The position numbers and the translations under genes are program-made. A DNA stretch of 44,635 bases from an uncultured Peptostreptococcus sp. (GTDB taxonomy: Bacteria > Bacillota > Clostridia > Peptostreptococcales > Peptostreptococcaceae). The notes under the pieces are model-generated. The model made no database searches and was not told the origin of the DNA. It saw nothing but the letters and a program-made list of their open reading frames with translations. How positions within the stretch are numbered: the stretch's first letter is position 1; every line of letters starts with the position of its first letter. The stretch covers positions 1 through 44,635 of the forward strand of contig CAAEUW010000036.1 in the NCBI GenBank assembly GCA_900759325.1, in the 5' to 3' direction. Positions 7,931-16,261 of this stretch are shown piece by piece.

Positions 7931-8488
7931 ATGAAACTGGATGTTCATGTTCAATTAGAAGAACAAATGGAAAAGACGATAGAGGCCTTAAAGTTTGAAT
8001 TTGGCACTATCAGGGCTGGTAGAGCTAATGCTTCAATGTTGGATAAGGTAAGGGTTGACTACTATGGAACACCTACACCAGTAAACCAGATGGCTGCTAT
8101 TGCTGTATCAGAGGGTAGAATACTAACAATAACTCCATGGGATAAGTCTAGTATTCATACTATAGAAAAGGCAATATCAGAGTCTGATATTGGTATAGCA
8201 CCAGCTAATGATGGTTCTGTAATTAGACTAGTAGTGCCACCACTAACAGAAGAAAGAAGAAAAGAACTAGCCAAGAAGGCATCGAAGGCTTCTGAAACTT
8301 TCAAGGTAAGAATCAGAAATGAAAGAAGAGATGCTAATGACAAGATTAAGAAGATGGAAAAGGCAGGAGAACTAGCTGAAGACGATGCAAAGAAGGCAGT
8401 AGATGAGGTTCAGAAGATCACTGACAAGTACATCAAGACAATTGAGCAGATAACTGCTGATAAAGAAAAAGATATAATGGAAGTGTAA
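7931..8488 (+). CDS. frr: Ribosome recycling factor
   Basis: A 185-residue RRF, the usual length. With EF-G it splits post-termination ribosomes. Characteristic stretches are FGTIRAGRANASMLD, YYGTPTPVNQMA and RNERRDANDKIKK in the long helical bundle. It starts at an ATG behind AGGAGG, 83 bases after pyrH; that gap has a TATAAT at 7863-7868 with a poor -35, so an internal promoter is possible. uppS begins one base after its stop codon. Confidence 0.98.
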   Translation: MKLDVHVQLEEQMEKTIEALKFEFGTIRAGRANASMLDKVRVDYYGTPTPVNQMAAIAVSEGRILTITPWDKSSIHTIEKAISESDIGIAPANDGSVIRLVVPPLTEERRKELAKKASKASETFKVRIRNERRDANDKIKKMEKAGELAEDDAKKAVDEVQKITDKYIKTIEQITADKEKDIMEV

Positions 8489-8489
8489 A

Positions 8490-9221
8490 ATGGAAAATTT
8501 ATTCTATGATATAAACTTGGACAAGGTACCTGCCCACATAGCCATCATTATGGATGGTAATGGTAGATGGGCCAAGTCAAGGTTTATGCCTAGAACCTAT
8601 GGACACAAGGTTGGTGTAGAAACTATAAGGAAGGTAGTAAAGGAATGCTCTAGACTTGGAGTGAAGTACCTGACACTCTATGCCTTTTCCACTGAAAACT
8701 GGAAGCGTCCAAAGGATGAGGTATCAGCCTTGATGGGTCTCTTGGTCAAGTATCTGAGAAATGAATTAGAAGAACTGCATAAAAATAATGTCAAGATACT
8801 TACTATAGGTGATATTAGCAAGCTACCTGAGGCCTGTATAGAAGAGCTAGTCCTTGCCAAGGAAAAGACTAAGGATAATACCGGTCTCGTAATGTCACTT
8901 GCCCTAAATTACGGTGGTAGAAATGACTTGGTAAATGCAGTTAAGAATATCAGTCAGGACCTAGTAGATGGGAAAATTTCATTAGATGATATTGGTGATA
9001 ATCTTATATCAAGCCACTTGTCGACTAATGAATCTCCAGATCCAGACCTAGTTATAAGGACGAGTGGAGAGCAGAGACTAAGCAACTTCCTGTTGTGGGA
9101 GCTAGCCTATTCAGAGTTTTATTTTACTGATATCCACTGGCCTGATTTTGATGAAAAGGAGCTACAAAAGGCTATTTTTGCTTATCAGAGCAGGGATAGG
9201 CGTTTTGGTGCTATAAAGTAG
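8490..9221 (+). CDS. uppS: Undecaprenyl diphosphate synthase (cis-prenyltransferase)
   Basis: A 243-residue cis-prenyltransferase that builds the C55 lipid carrier for peptidoglycan and other wall polymers. The catalytic aspartate is D22 in IIMDGNGRWAK, and the family segments TLYAFSTENWKRP, NYGGRNDLV and RTSGEQRLSNFLLW are intact. It begins one base after the frr stop, so translation is probably coupled; I see no separate strong ribosome site beyond the end of frr. cdsA follows after 10 bases. Confidence 0.97.
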   Translation: MENLFYDINLDKVPAHIAIIMDGNGRWAKSRFMPRTYGHKVGVETIRKVVKECSRLGVKYLTLYAFSTENWKRPKDEVSALMGLLVKYLRNELEELHKNNVKILTIGDISKLPEACIEELVLAKEKTKDNTGLVMSLALNYGGRNDLVNAVKNISQDLVDGKISLDDIGDNLISSHLSTNESPDPDLVIRTSGEQRLSNFLLWELAYSEFYFTDIHWPDFDEKELQKAIFAYQSRDRRFGAIK

Positions 9222-9231
9222 GGGTGAACTC

Positions 9232-10011
9232 ATGAAGAAGAGATTGGTTTCCGCAATGATTATGCTACCACTCCTAATACTTGTGGTGTTAGGTGGGCTT
9301 CCACTATATCTTGGTGGTCTAGTCCTTATGGGGGTAGCCTTACATGAATTTTATAATGCATTTGATATAATCCAAAAGCGTCCAATATATGAGATTGGAT
9401 ATGCATTTGTGGCATGTATGTTCTTAGCTAATCTATTTGTATTTGATACAGGCGCATATGCCTTTATATTGTTCATACTATTCTTGGTGGCGATTATATA
9501 TGTGTTAAGACAAAAGAGGGATGTCATCGACCTGTCATTGACCTTCTCTGGAATCCTGTACATATGCTTTTGTTTTAACTACATAATTTTGATATCTGAA
9601 AGACTTGATAGGGGCCATATATATGTTTGGTTGGTATTTATAATTGCCTTTCTAACAGATACCTTCGCCTACTTTGTTGGAAGAAGGTTTGGTAGGCACA
9701 AGCTAATGCCAAAGACTAGCCCGAAGAAGACTATAGAGGGAAGCATTGGTGGTATTGCCGGCTCAACTATTGCATGTATAGTATTTGGCCTAATATTCAA
9801 GCTTCCAATAGGCATAATGGTAATTATAGCAATATTTGGTAGTATTATTGCCCAGATGGGAGACCTTATTGCATCAGCAATTAAGAGGTATGTAGGAATC
9901 AAGGATTATGGAAAGTTAATTCCAGGACACGGTGGTGTTTTGGACAGGTTTGATAGTGTGTTATTGGTAGCGCCATATGTTTATTTTGTATTGGTCTACC
10001 TTTTAAAGTAA
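9232..10011 (+). CDS. cdsA: Phosphatidate cytidylyltransferase
   Basis: A 259-residue integral membrane enzyme with about eight hydrophobic segments that makes CDP-diacylglycerol from phosphatidate and CTP. The signature near the C-terminus, KDYGKLIPGHGGVLDRFDS, and the upstream SPKKTIEGSIGG segment are intact. It is the entry step to the phospholipids completed by PgsA at 30518-31057. It ends the rpsB cluster and is closed by a strong terminator at 10065-10100. In Bacillus-type orders dxr, rseP, proS and polC would follow; they do not here. Confidence 0.96.
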   Translation: MKKRLVSAMIMLPLLILVVLGGLPLYLGGLVLMGVALHEFYNAFDIIQKRPIYEIGYAFVACMFLANLFVFDTGAYAFILFILFLVAIIYVLRQKRDVIDLSLTFSGILYICFCFNYIILISERLDRGHIYVWLVFIIAFLTDTFAYFVGRRFGRHKLMPKTSPKKTIEGSIGGIAGSTIACIVFGLIFKLPIGIMVIIAIFGSIIAQMGDLIASAIKRYVGIKDYGKLIPGHGGVLDRFDSVLLVAPYVYFVLVYLLK

Positions 10012-10064
10012 ATTTGTGATATAATTGAATATATAAATTCAGAGTGATCAAATAGCTATTGAAT

Positions 10065-10100
10065 GACCCTCTGCCTTGTATGAGGTAGGGGGTCTTTTTT
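10065..10100 (+). terminator. Terminator after cdsA
   Basis: A 12-bp stem (10065-10076 with 10083-10094, two G-T wobbles) and a 6-base loop are followed by six T. It marks the end of the rpsB-cdsA unit. Confidence 0.88.
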
Positions 10101-10197
10101 ATAAGGACAGCCCTAGTTGGACAAGCCAATATATGAGGGGGTCCCGGCTTGGATGGTAAGGACCACTACAAGCATCGTATTTTGTTTGGAGGACAAT

Positions 10198-11115
10198 ATG
10201 AAAAGAAAAACAAAGCTTGGGAAAAAATCATACCTAACACTACTAGCAATATGCCTAGGAATGTCAATATCACTTACAGGCTGTGGGGACAATAAATCTT
10301 CTACTGACACAAAGGGGACTAAAACAAGCACTAGCCAGGTCAAGAGCCTAGTTAATAAGGATGGAGATAATATAGAGACTAGGTACAAGACACCTGAAGG
10401 CTATACAAGGGTGAAAGTTGCAAATGACTCATTTGGAGAATTTTTAAGACAGGAAAAGTTAAAAAAATATGGGGAAAAGTCTTATTACTATAATGGTAAG
10501 GCTAAACCATCAGAGGGTGTATATGATTCAGTATTTGATATAGACTTAGGCGGAAAAAATCTCCTTCACTGTGCGGATGCTTGCTTTAAGTTTAGGGGAG
10601 ACTACCTATATAAATCAGGCCAGTATGACAAAATTAAGTTTAACTTTGTATCATCAGGTGTGGCAGATTTTTCTAAGTATACCAAGGGATACAGGGTAGA
10701 TCCTGAATCAGGTCAGTACTTTTTGATGGCAGAACCAGATAGTTCAGAGGCTGTATATAAGAAGTTTATGAATCTTGTCTATGGCTACTGTGGCACCCTA
10801 TCCTTGGTAAAAGATACTCATGATGTAGATATTGACGATATGCAGATAGGAGATGTCTTTGTAAGAGGTGGAACTCCAGGGACTAAGAGGGTAGGTCATG
10901 CTATTATGGTTATAGACATGGCTGAAAACCATAAGGGTCAGAAGGTATTTATGCTAGCCCAGTCCTATATGCCAGCCCAGCAGACCCAGGTCCTAGTAAA
11001 TAAGGCTGATAAGGAATTGAGTCCTTGGTATAGCCTAGACCAGGTCAAGAAGGCTGGTAAGATGGTAACACCTCAGTGGACCTTTGAACTAAATGAATTA
11101 AAACGATTCAACTAA
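10198..11115 (+). CDS. DUF4846 family lipoprotein
   Basis: A 305-residue predicted lipoprotein. I start at ATG 10198, behind GGAGG; the earlier in-frame ATG at 10117 lacks a ribosome site and would bury the signal peptide. The lipobox SLTGC puts the lipidated cysteine at residue 29. The mature part looks like DUF4846: a FGEFLRQ segment, a YNGKAK turn, VFDIDLGGKNLLHCADAC, then a loop with GDVFVRGGTPGTKRVGHAIM near the C-terminus. The conserved Cys, His and Asp residues suggest an enzyme fold, but the function of this family is unknown to me. It would be anchored on the outer face of the membrane. It stands alone between two terminators, in the place normally occupied by dxr-rseP-proS-polC. Confidence 0.85.
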   Translation: MKRKTKLGKKSYLTLLAICLGMSISLTGCGDNKSSTDTKGTKTSTSQVKSLVNKDGDNIETRYKTPEGYTRVKVANDSFGEFLRQEKLKKYGEKSYYYNGKAKPSEGVYDSVFDIDLGGKNLLHCADACFKFRGDYLYKSGQYDKIKFNFVSSGVADFSKYTKGYRVDPESGQYFLMAEPDSSEAVYKKFMNLVYGYCGTLSLVKDTHDVDIDDMQIGDVFVRGGTPGTKRVGHAIMVIDMAENHKGQKVFMLAQSYMPAQQTQVLVNKADKELSPWYSLDQVKKAGKMVTPQWTFELNELKRFN

Positions 11116-11119
11116 ATAC

Positions 11120-11145
11120 TTGAAATGCCTTGAAAATGCTTGAAA
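11120..11145 (+). repeat. Three TTGAAA hexamers in 10-bp phase
   Basis: TTGAAA occurs at 11120-11125, 11130-11135 and 11140-11145, exactly one helical turn apart, right over the -35 region of the rimP-nusA promoter. This could be an operator for a protein binding one face of the helix, a set of alternative -35 elements, or chance in AT-rich DNA. Confidence 0.6.
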
Positions 11146-11158
11146 AGTGTGGTATTAT
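11130..11158 (+). promoter_or_regulatory. Promoter of the rimP-nusA-infB operon
   Basis: TTGAAA at 11130-11135, a 17-bp spacer and TATTAT at 11153-11158. Transcription would begin near 11165, just before the terminator-like hairpin at 11181-11212. A second possible promoter (TTGACA at 11258-11263) lies downstream of that hairpin but has a weaker -10. Confidence 0.65.
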
Positions 11159-11180
11159 AGATATATTGAATATATGTTTT

Positions 11181-11212
11181 AAATGTGAGGCATTTTTTGG
11201 CTCACATTTTTT
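11181..11212 (+). terminator. Leader terminator upstream of rimP-nusA
   Basis: AAATGTGAG (11181-11189) pairs perfectly with CTCACATTT (11201-11209) around an 11-base loop; a T-run covers 11207-11212. It lies after the promoter at 11130-11158, so RNA started there meets it within about 50 bases. In Bacillus subtilis the ylxS-nusA operon is reported to be autoregulated by NusA-dependent termination in its leader, and this hairpin fits that arrangement. It could instead simply end the DUF4846 transcript. Confidence 0.7.
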
Positions 11213-11313
11213 CATGCTGGTATCATTGCCTGACAAATCACTACTAATAGTGGTATATTGACAGGCCTGATATAGACAATTTAATATTTTGACAATTGAA
11301 TAGGAGGTGTGCT

Positions 11314-11781
11314 ATGAAGAAAAACATTGCGCAGAGGGTTGAAGAAAAGATTCAGCCAAGCATTGAAGGCTTTGGATATGAGCTTGTTGATGTGGAATAC
11401 GTCAAGGAAGCAGGTGTATACTACCTAAGGGTAATTATAGACCATCAAAATAGAATAGGCCTAGACGAATGTGAAAAAGTAAGTAGGGAAATAAACCCTA
11501 TACTTGATGAAGAGAACTATATAGAAGATAACTACTTCTTAGAGGTATGCTCACCAGGTATAGACAGGGTCCTTAAGAAGGACAAGGAGTTTAGTAAGTA
11601 TGCAGGCAAGACTGTAGAGGTTAAGCTTTATAAGAATGATGAAGACCTTAAGACTAAGCAGTTTGAAGCTGAGTTGAGAGGACTTGATCAGGATGGTATG
11701 GTAGTGGTATCTATAGGTGATACAGAAAAGAAATTTGATAGAAAAGAAATTGCCCAGATAAGGCTGGCAGTTGTATTTTAA
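11314..11781 (+). CDS. rimP: Ribosome maturation factor RimP
   Basis: A 155-residue RimP (YlxS), needed for efficient 30S assembly. Recognisable parts are ELVDVEYVKEAGVYYLRVIID, LDECEKVSREINPILDEE and VCSPGIDRVLKK, followed by the C-terminal SH3-like half. ATG 11314 is chosen because AGGAGG at 11302-11307 precedes it; another in-frame start six codons earlier overlaps that site. It opens the conserved rimP-nusA-rnpM-ylxQ-infB-rbfA operon. Confidence 0.95.
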   Translation: MKKNIAQRVEEKIQPSIEGFGYELVDVEYVKEAGVYYLRVIIDHQNRIGLDECEKVSREINPILDEENYIEDNYFLEVCSPGIDRVLKKDKEFSKYAGKTVEVKLYKNDEDLKTKQFEAELRGLDQDGMVVVSIGDTEKKFDRKEIAQIRLAVVF

Positions 11782-11806
11782 ATAGGTAAATAAATCGGAG
11801 GTAATA

Positions 11807-13048
11807 ATGAATACAGAATTTATGCAGGCCCTTGATGAGCTTGTAAGAGATAGGGGAATAGACAAGGATGTATTGCTAGAAACTATAGAACAGGCATTGA
11901 CATCTGCCTACAAGAAGAACTTCGGTTCTGCCCAGAACGTCAGAATAGATATGAATAGGGAAACAGGTGATATAAAGGTATATTCGCAGAGAGTGGTTGT
12001 AGACGAGTCAGACCTATACGATAACTTCCTAGAAATTGAGCTATCCGAGGCCAGGGAAATCAACCAGTCATATGAGCTTGGTGACATAATTGAGCATGAG
12101 GTAACTCCAAGAGACTTTGGTAGAATAGCGGCCCAGACAGCTAAGCAGATAGTAGTTCAGAAGATAAGAGAGGCTGAACGTGAAATGACATACAATGAAT
12201 TCCTAGAAAAGCAGGATGAACTAGTAACTGGAGAAATATCTAGGACTTCATCAAGAGATGGCAAGCAGATAGTATTTGTCCAAATAGGTAAGGGTGAGGG
12301 CGTTTTACTACAGAGCGAACAAATTAGGGGTGAAGACTATAGGATAGGTAGCAATATGAAATTCTATGTCCTTGAGGTAAACAAGACTAACAAGAATCCT
12401 CAGATATTACTATCAAGGTCTAATGCTGGCCTAGTAAAGAGACTTTTTGAAATGGAAGTCCCTGAAATTCAGGAAGGTATCGTCCATATCAAGTCTATCT
12501 CTAGAGAGGCTGGATCTAGAACAAAGATGGCTGTAAAGTCTATAGACGACAAGATCGATCCAATTGGTGCTTGTGTAGGTACGCAGGGTGCCAGGGTAAG
12601 AAATATTGTTGACGAGCTTGGAGATGAAAAGATAGATATAGTTAAGTATAGTGATGCCCCATCTACATTTATAGAAGCTGCTCTTAGTCCGTCTAAGGTT
12701 ACAAAGGTATTTGTGGACGAAGCAAATAAGTCTGCCATAGTAATAGTGCCAGACTACCAGCTATCACTTGCCATTGGTAAGGAGGGTCAGAATGCAAGAC
12801 TAGCAGCTAGATTAACTAACTGGAAGATTGATATCAAGCCAGAATCAGAATTTGGTCCAGATGAAGAGGCTGCCCTACTAGAGGAAATAGAAAGCAACCA
12901 GATAGCGGCTGAAGAGGAAGCTAAGAGATTGGCAAAAGAGGCTGAACTAAAGGCTGAGAAAGTAAATGATGACCAGCTAGAGGCTAATGAAGCCAATGAT
13001 ACTTCAGAACTAGAGGTTCAAGAAGCTAAGGAAGAAATAGAAGAGTAA
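11807..13048 (+). CDS. nusA: Transcription termination/antitermination factor NusA
   Basis: A 413-residue NusA: an N-terminal RNA-polymerase-binding domain (about 1-125), S1 (about 130-200), then two KH domains (about 205-345) with the DKIDPIGACVGTQGARVRNI and LAIGKEGQNARLAARL segments. The tail beyond about 345 is Glu/Lys-rich and lacks the extra acidic repeats of enterobacterial NusA, as usual in Firmicutes. It sits 25 bases after rimP behind a GGAGG site. It may act on the leader terminator of its own operon at 11181-11212. Confidence 0.97.
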   Translation: MNTEFMQALDELVRDRGIDKDVLLETIEQALTSAYKKNFGSAQNVRIDMNRETGDIKVYSQRVVVDESDLYDNFLEIELSEAREINQSYELGDIIEHEVTPRDFGRIAAQTAKQIVVQKIREAEREMTYNEFLEKQDELVTGEISRTSSRDGKQIVFVQIGKGEGVLLQSEQIRGEDYRIGSNMKFYVLEVNKTNKNPQILLSRSNAGLVKRLFEMEVPEIQEGIVHIKSISREAGSRTKMAVKSIDDKIDPIGACVGTQGARVRNIVDELGDEKIDIVKYSDAPSTFIEAALSPSKVTKVFVDEANKSAIVIVPDYQLSLAIGKEGQNARLAARLTNWKIDIKPESEFGPDEEAALLEEIESNQIAAEEEAKRLAKEAELKAEKVNDDQLEANEANDTSELEVQEAKEEIEE

Positions 13049-13111
13049 GACTGGTAATAGGCCTATAGGGTCAAAAGTCACTATGGGTAAGATATATGTT
13101 GGAGGTGTCCA

Positions 13112-13387
13112 ATGCAGAAGCAGAAGAAAGTACCCCAGAGAAAGTGCATAGTTTGTCAAACTAGGGATGCAAAAAAGGGGTTAATTAGGGTCGTAAAAAA
13201 TAAGGAAAATGAAATATTTATAGATCCTACAGGCAGGGCCAATGGCAGGGGTGCCTATGTATGTGCCAACCAGGAATGTCTAACAAAGGCCATCAAGTCT
13301 AAGCAACTGAATAGGGCCTTTAGGATGGATGTAGATGACCAGGTATATGAACACCTACTAGGCCAACTAGAAAAGCTAGAGGATTAG
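13112..13387 (+). CDS. rnpM: YlxR family RNA-binding protein (RnpM)
   Basis: A 91-residue YlxR protein: RKCIVCQTRDAKKGLIRVV with a Cys pair at residues 12 and 15, then DPTGRANGRGAYVC and ANQECL, and a basic C-terminal part. In B. subtilis this protein is reported to bind and modulate RNase P RNA. It lies between nusA and ylxQ as usual, and its TAG is followed within a few bases by the ylxQ ATG. Confidence 0.93.
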   Translation: MQKQKKVPQRKCIVCQTRDAKKGLIRVVKNKENEIFIDPTGRANGRGAYVCANQECLTKAIKSKQLNRAFRMDVDDQVYEHLLGQLEKLED

Positions 13388-13391
13388 TAGT

Positions 13392-13706
13392 ATGCAGGAA
13401 AAAAAAATATACTCATGGTTGGGTCTAGCTATGAGGTCGGGAAACCTGGTATCAGGCGATGATACAACCCTAAGAGACCTTAAAAAAATGAGACTAAGCC
13501 TAATTATAATAGCTGATGATGCATCAGCCAACACTAAAAAATTATTCACAGACAAGTCCAGCTATAGAAATATAGCCTGCAGACAATTCGGAACCAAGGA
13601 AGAATTGGGCAGGTCTATAGGAAAAAGTCCCAGGGCTGTACTTGGAATAAAGGACAAGAAAATGTCAGACCAGATATTAATCTTGTTAGATGGGACTCAG
13701 ATATAG
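13392..13706 (+). CDS. rplGA: L7Ae-family ribosomal protein YlxQ
   Basis: A 104-residue protein of the L7Ae/L30e/S12e fold, with the LGLAMRSGNLVSGDD opening and LIIIADDASANT, which mark YlxQ. Members bind kink-turn RNA. It begins four bases after rnpM ends and is followed by infB after 12 bases. Its exact target in bacteria is not settled. Confidence 0.88.
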   Translation: MQEKKIYSWLGLAMRSGNLVSGDDTTLRDLKKMRLSLIIIADDASANTKKLFTDKSSYRNIACRQFGTKEELGRSIGKSPRAVLGIKDKKMSDQILILLDGTQI

Positions 13707-13718
13707 GAGGTGGTTTTT

Positions 13719-15662
13719 ATGTCTAAGACTAGCATAAAAAATATTGCCGAAGATTATAAGATGAGCGAAAAAGAAATCGCAAAAAAAATTAATGACTTTG
13801 GTGTAGAAACAACAGAAGATAAGAAACATTTAGAGGGTGAAAACCTACAGCTATTTATAGAAATGCTGAATGAAGAAATAAAGGAAGCCAAGGGTAATGT
13901 AGTTGAAGTTGAGGGCAAGATAACTGTCCAAGAAATTGCAACTCAGATGGATAGACCAGCTTCAGAAGTAATTATGAAATTGATGAAGATGGGTACTATG
14001 GCTACTATAAACCAAGAAATAAGCTTTGATATAGCTGCCCTAGTATGTAGTGAATTTGGCTTTACCCTAATGAGGTCTGACAACTCAGAAATAGAAGAAC
14101 TAGAAATAGAAGCCTTAATGGAAATGGAAGAGGATGATGAAAAGGACCTAGTGCCTAGACCACCAGTGGTAACAGTAATGGGTCACGTTGACCACGGTAA
14201 GACATCCCTTCTAGATGCAATTAGAGATACAGATGTAATATCTGGAGAAGCTGGTGGTATTACACAGCACATAGGTGCATCTGAGGTCAAGATAAATGGT
14301 CAGAAGATAGTATTCTTGGATACACCAGGTCATGAGGCCTTCACATCAATGAGGGCAAGAGGTGCCCAGGTTACAGATATAGCTATCCTTGTAGTTGCTG
14401 CAGATGACGGTATCATGCCACAGACAATAGAGGCAATAAACCATGCCAAGGCAGCGAATGTTCCCCTAATTGTAGCAATTAATAAAATAGACAAGCCAGG
14501 TGCTAACCCAGAAAGGGTAAAACAGGAATTGTCTGAACAGGGACTTTTGGTTGAAGACTGGGGTGGAGATGTAATCTCTGTAGAAGTGTCAGCCAAGAAG
14601 AGGATAAATATAGAAAGTCTGCTAGAAATGGTACTTCTTGTAGCTGAGGTAGAGGAGCTAAAGGCAAATCCTAACAAGAGGGCTGTTGGTACTGTAATAG
14701 AGGCAGAACTCGACAAGGCAAGGGGTCCAGTTGCAACTGTATTAGTACAGGGTGGTACTCTAAGCGTTGGAGATCCAATAGTTGCGGGTGTAGCATCTGG
14801 TAAGGTTAGAGCTATGATTAACTACAAGGGCAAGAGAATCAAGCAGGCAGGTCCTTCTACAGCAGTAGAAATACTTGGTCTATCTGAAGTTCCAGCTGGT
14901 GGTGACCAGTTCGCTGAAACACCAAATGACAAGACAGCTAGACTTATAGCTGAAAAGAGGCAGGCAATGCAGAGAGAGGAAATGTTGAAGGCTTCTTCAA
15001 AGATATCTCTTGATGACCTATTTGCCCAGATGTCGGAAGGAAAGGTTAAGGACCTTAATATAGTAATAAAGGCTGATGTTCAGGGTTCTGTACAGGCTGT
15101 AAAGCAGTCTTTAGAAAAACTATCTAACGAAGAGGTTGCCATAAAGGTAATCCACGGCGGAGTTGGTGCTATAACAGAATCAGACGTATTACTAGCATCC
15201 GCATCCAATGCCATAATCATAGGCTTTAATGTTAGGCCAGTATCAGGATCAGAGCAGGTAGCTGAAAAGGAATCTGTTGATATAAGAACTTACACAATCA
15301 TATACAAGGCAATTGAGGATATCAAGGCTGCCATGAGTGGTATGCTGGATCCTGACTATGTAGATGAAGATACAGGTAAAGTAGAAATTAGAGAAATATA
15401 CAAGATATCTGGTGTAGGAACAGTTGCCGGCTGTTATGTAACATCAGGTAAGATAATGAGAGCCTCTAAGGTTAGGATTGTTAGGGATGGTATAATCATC
15501 CATGAAGGCGAGCTAGCTGCTTTAAAGAGGTTCAAGGATGATGTAAAGGAAGTAGCCCAGGGATTTGAGTGTGGTTTAAGCTTTGTAAACTATAACGATA
15601 TCAAACCGGGTGATGTAGTAGAGGCATATATCACTAAAGAGGTCGAAAGAACTCTAGACTAA
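13719..15662 (+). CDS. infB: Translation initiation factor IF-2
   Basis: A 647-residue IF-2 with a short N-terminal region. The G domain shows GHVDHGKTSLLDAI (G1), DTPGHEAF (G3) and NKIDKPGANP (G4), followed by the beta-barrel, C1 and fMet-tRNA-binding C2 domains. I start it at ATG 13719, eight bases after AGGAGG (13705-13710); a GTG three codons earlier overlaps that ribosome site. It delivers initiator tRNA to the 30S subunit. It sits in the normal place between ylxQ and rbfA. Confidence 0.97.
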   Translation: MSKTSIKNIAEDYKMSEKEIAKKINDFGVETTEDKKHLEGENLQLFIEMLNEEIKEAKGNVVEVEGKITVQEIATQMDRPASEVIMKLMKMGTMATINQEISFDIAALVCSEFGFTLMRSDNSEIEELEIEALMEMEEDDEKDLVPRPPVVTVMGHVDHGKTSLLDAIRDTDVISGEAGGITQHIGASEVKINGQKIVFLDTPGHEAFTSMRARGAQVTDIAILVVAADDGIMPQTIEAINHAKAANVPLIVAINKIDKPGANPERVKQELSEQGLLVEDWGGDVISVEVSAKKRINIESLLEMVLLVAEVEELKANPNKRAVGTVIEAELDKARGPVATVLVQGGTLSVGDPIVAGVASGKVRAMINYKGKRIKQAGPSTAVEILGLSEVPAGGDQFAETPNDKTARLIAEKRQAMQREEMLKASSKISLDDLFAQMSEGKVKDLNIVIKADVQGSVQAVKQSLEKLSNEEVAIKVIHGGVGAITESDVLLASASNAIIIGFNVRPVSGSEQVAEKESVDIRTYTIIYKAIEDIKAAMSGMLDPDYVDEDTGKVEIREIYKISGVGTVAGCYVTSGKIMRASKVRIVRDGIIIHEGELAALKRFKDDVKEVAQGFECGLSFVNYNDIKPGDVVEAYITKEVERTLD

Positions 15663-15689
15663 TAGTGCCTCAGAAAAGAGAGGTATAAT

Positions 15690-16040
15690 ATGGCTTCAAA
15701 CAGGATAAAAAGAATTAGTGAAGAAGTAAGAAAGGTAGTCAGCACCATGCTGATTAATGGGATCAAAGATCCAAGAATCACTTCAATGATCAGTGTAACT
15801 GATGTAGAGGTTACAAATGACCTAAGATATGCCTTTGTATATATAAGCATACTAGGTGGGGACAAGGAAGCCTCTTTAGAGGGTCTAAACTCAGCTAGGG
15901 GCTATATAAGAAGAGAGGTAGGTAGGCAGGTCAAGCTTAGATATGCACCTGAAATTATCTTCAAAATAGATGATTCTATTGAAAGAGGTATGTACATGGA
16001 TGAGTTGATCAAGAGTGTCAACAAGGATGGAGACCATTAA
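15690..16040 (+). CDS. rbfA: Ribosome-binding factor A
   Basis: A 116-residue KH-fold RbfA, a 30S maturation factor that acts on the 5' end of 16S rRNA. MASNRIKRISEEVRKVVS at the start, IKDPRITSMISVTDVEVTNDLRYA and the PEIIFKIDDSIERG segment are diagnostic. It is the last gene before the terminator at 16057-16094, so nrnA-truB-ribF have their own promoter. Confidence 0.96.
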   Translation: MASNRIKRISEEVRKVVSTMLINGIKDPRITSMISVTDVEVTNDLRYAFVYISILGGDKEASLEGLNSARGYIRREVGRQVKLRYAPEIIFKIDDSIERGMYMDELIKSVNKDGDH

Positions 16041-16056
16041 TTAAATGTAAAGTAAA

Positions 16057-16094
16057 AGGAACTCTTTAGGTATTTTCCTAAGGGGTTTCTTTTT
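16057..16094 (+). terminator. Terminator after rbfA
   Basis: A 14-bp stem with a few wobbles (16057-16070 with 16077-16090) and a TATTTT loop is followed by TTTT. It ends the rimP-rbfA operon. Confidence 0.82.
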
Positions 16095-16200
16095 GTACTG
16101 AGGAACATCTAAACCTAGAAATATTAAAAAAATCACAAGGATAAATCCCTGCATAAGATAGGGACATTAAAATCACAATAAGCTTATATACCAAATTATA

Positions 16201-16230
16201 TTGTCATATATATGATAATTGCTGTATAAT
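16201..16230 (+). promoter_or_regulatory. Promoter of nrnA-truB-ribF
   Basis: TTGTCA at 16201-16206, an 18-bp spacer and TATAAT at 16225-16230, about 32 bases before the nrnA start. Confidence 0.7.
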
Positions 16231-16261
16231 AAAGAGTGGATTATGCTGAGGAGGTAGAAGG

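Noticed and set aside
10117..10197. Upstream in-frame start for the DUF4846 lipoprotein
   Set aside because: It would put 27 residues ahead of a normal lipoprotein signal peptide and has no ribosome site.
3879..13066. The palindrome ATAGGCCTAT found at both 3879-3888 and 13057-13066 as a repeat family
   Set aside because: Two copies of a 10-base palindrome in 44 kb of similar sequence are not enough to argue for a shared function.
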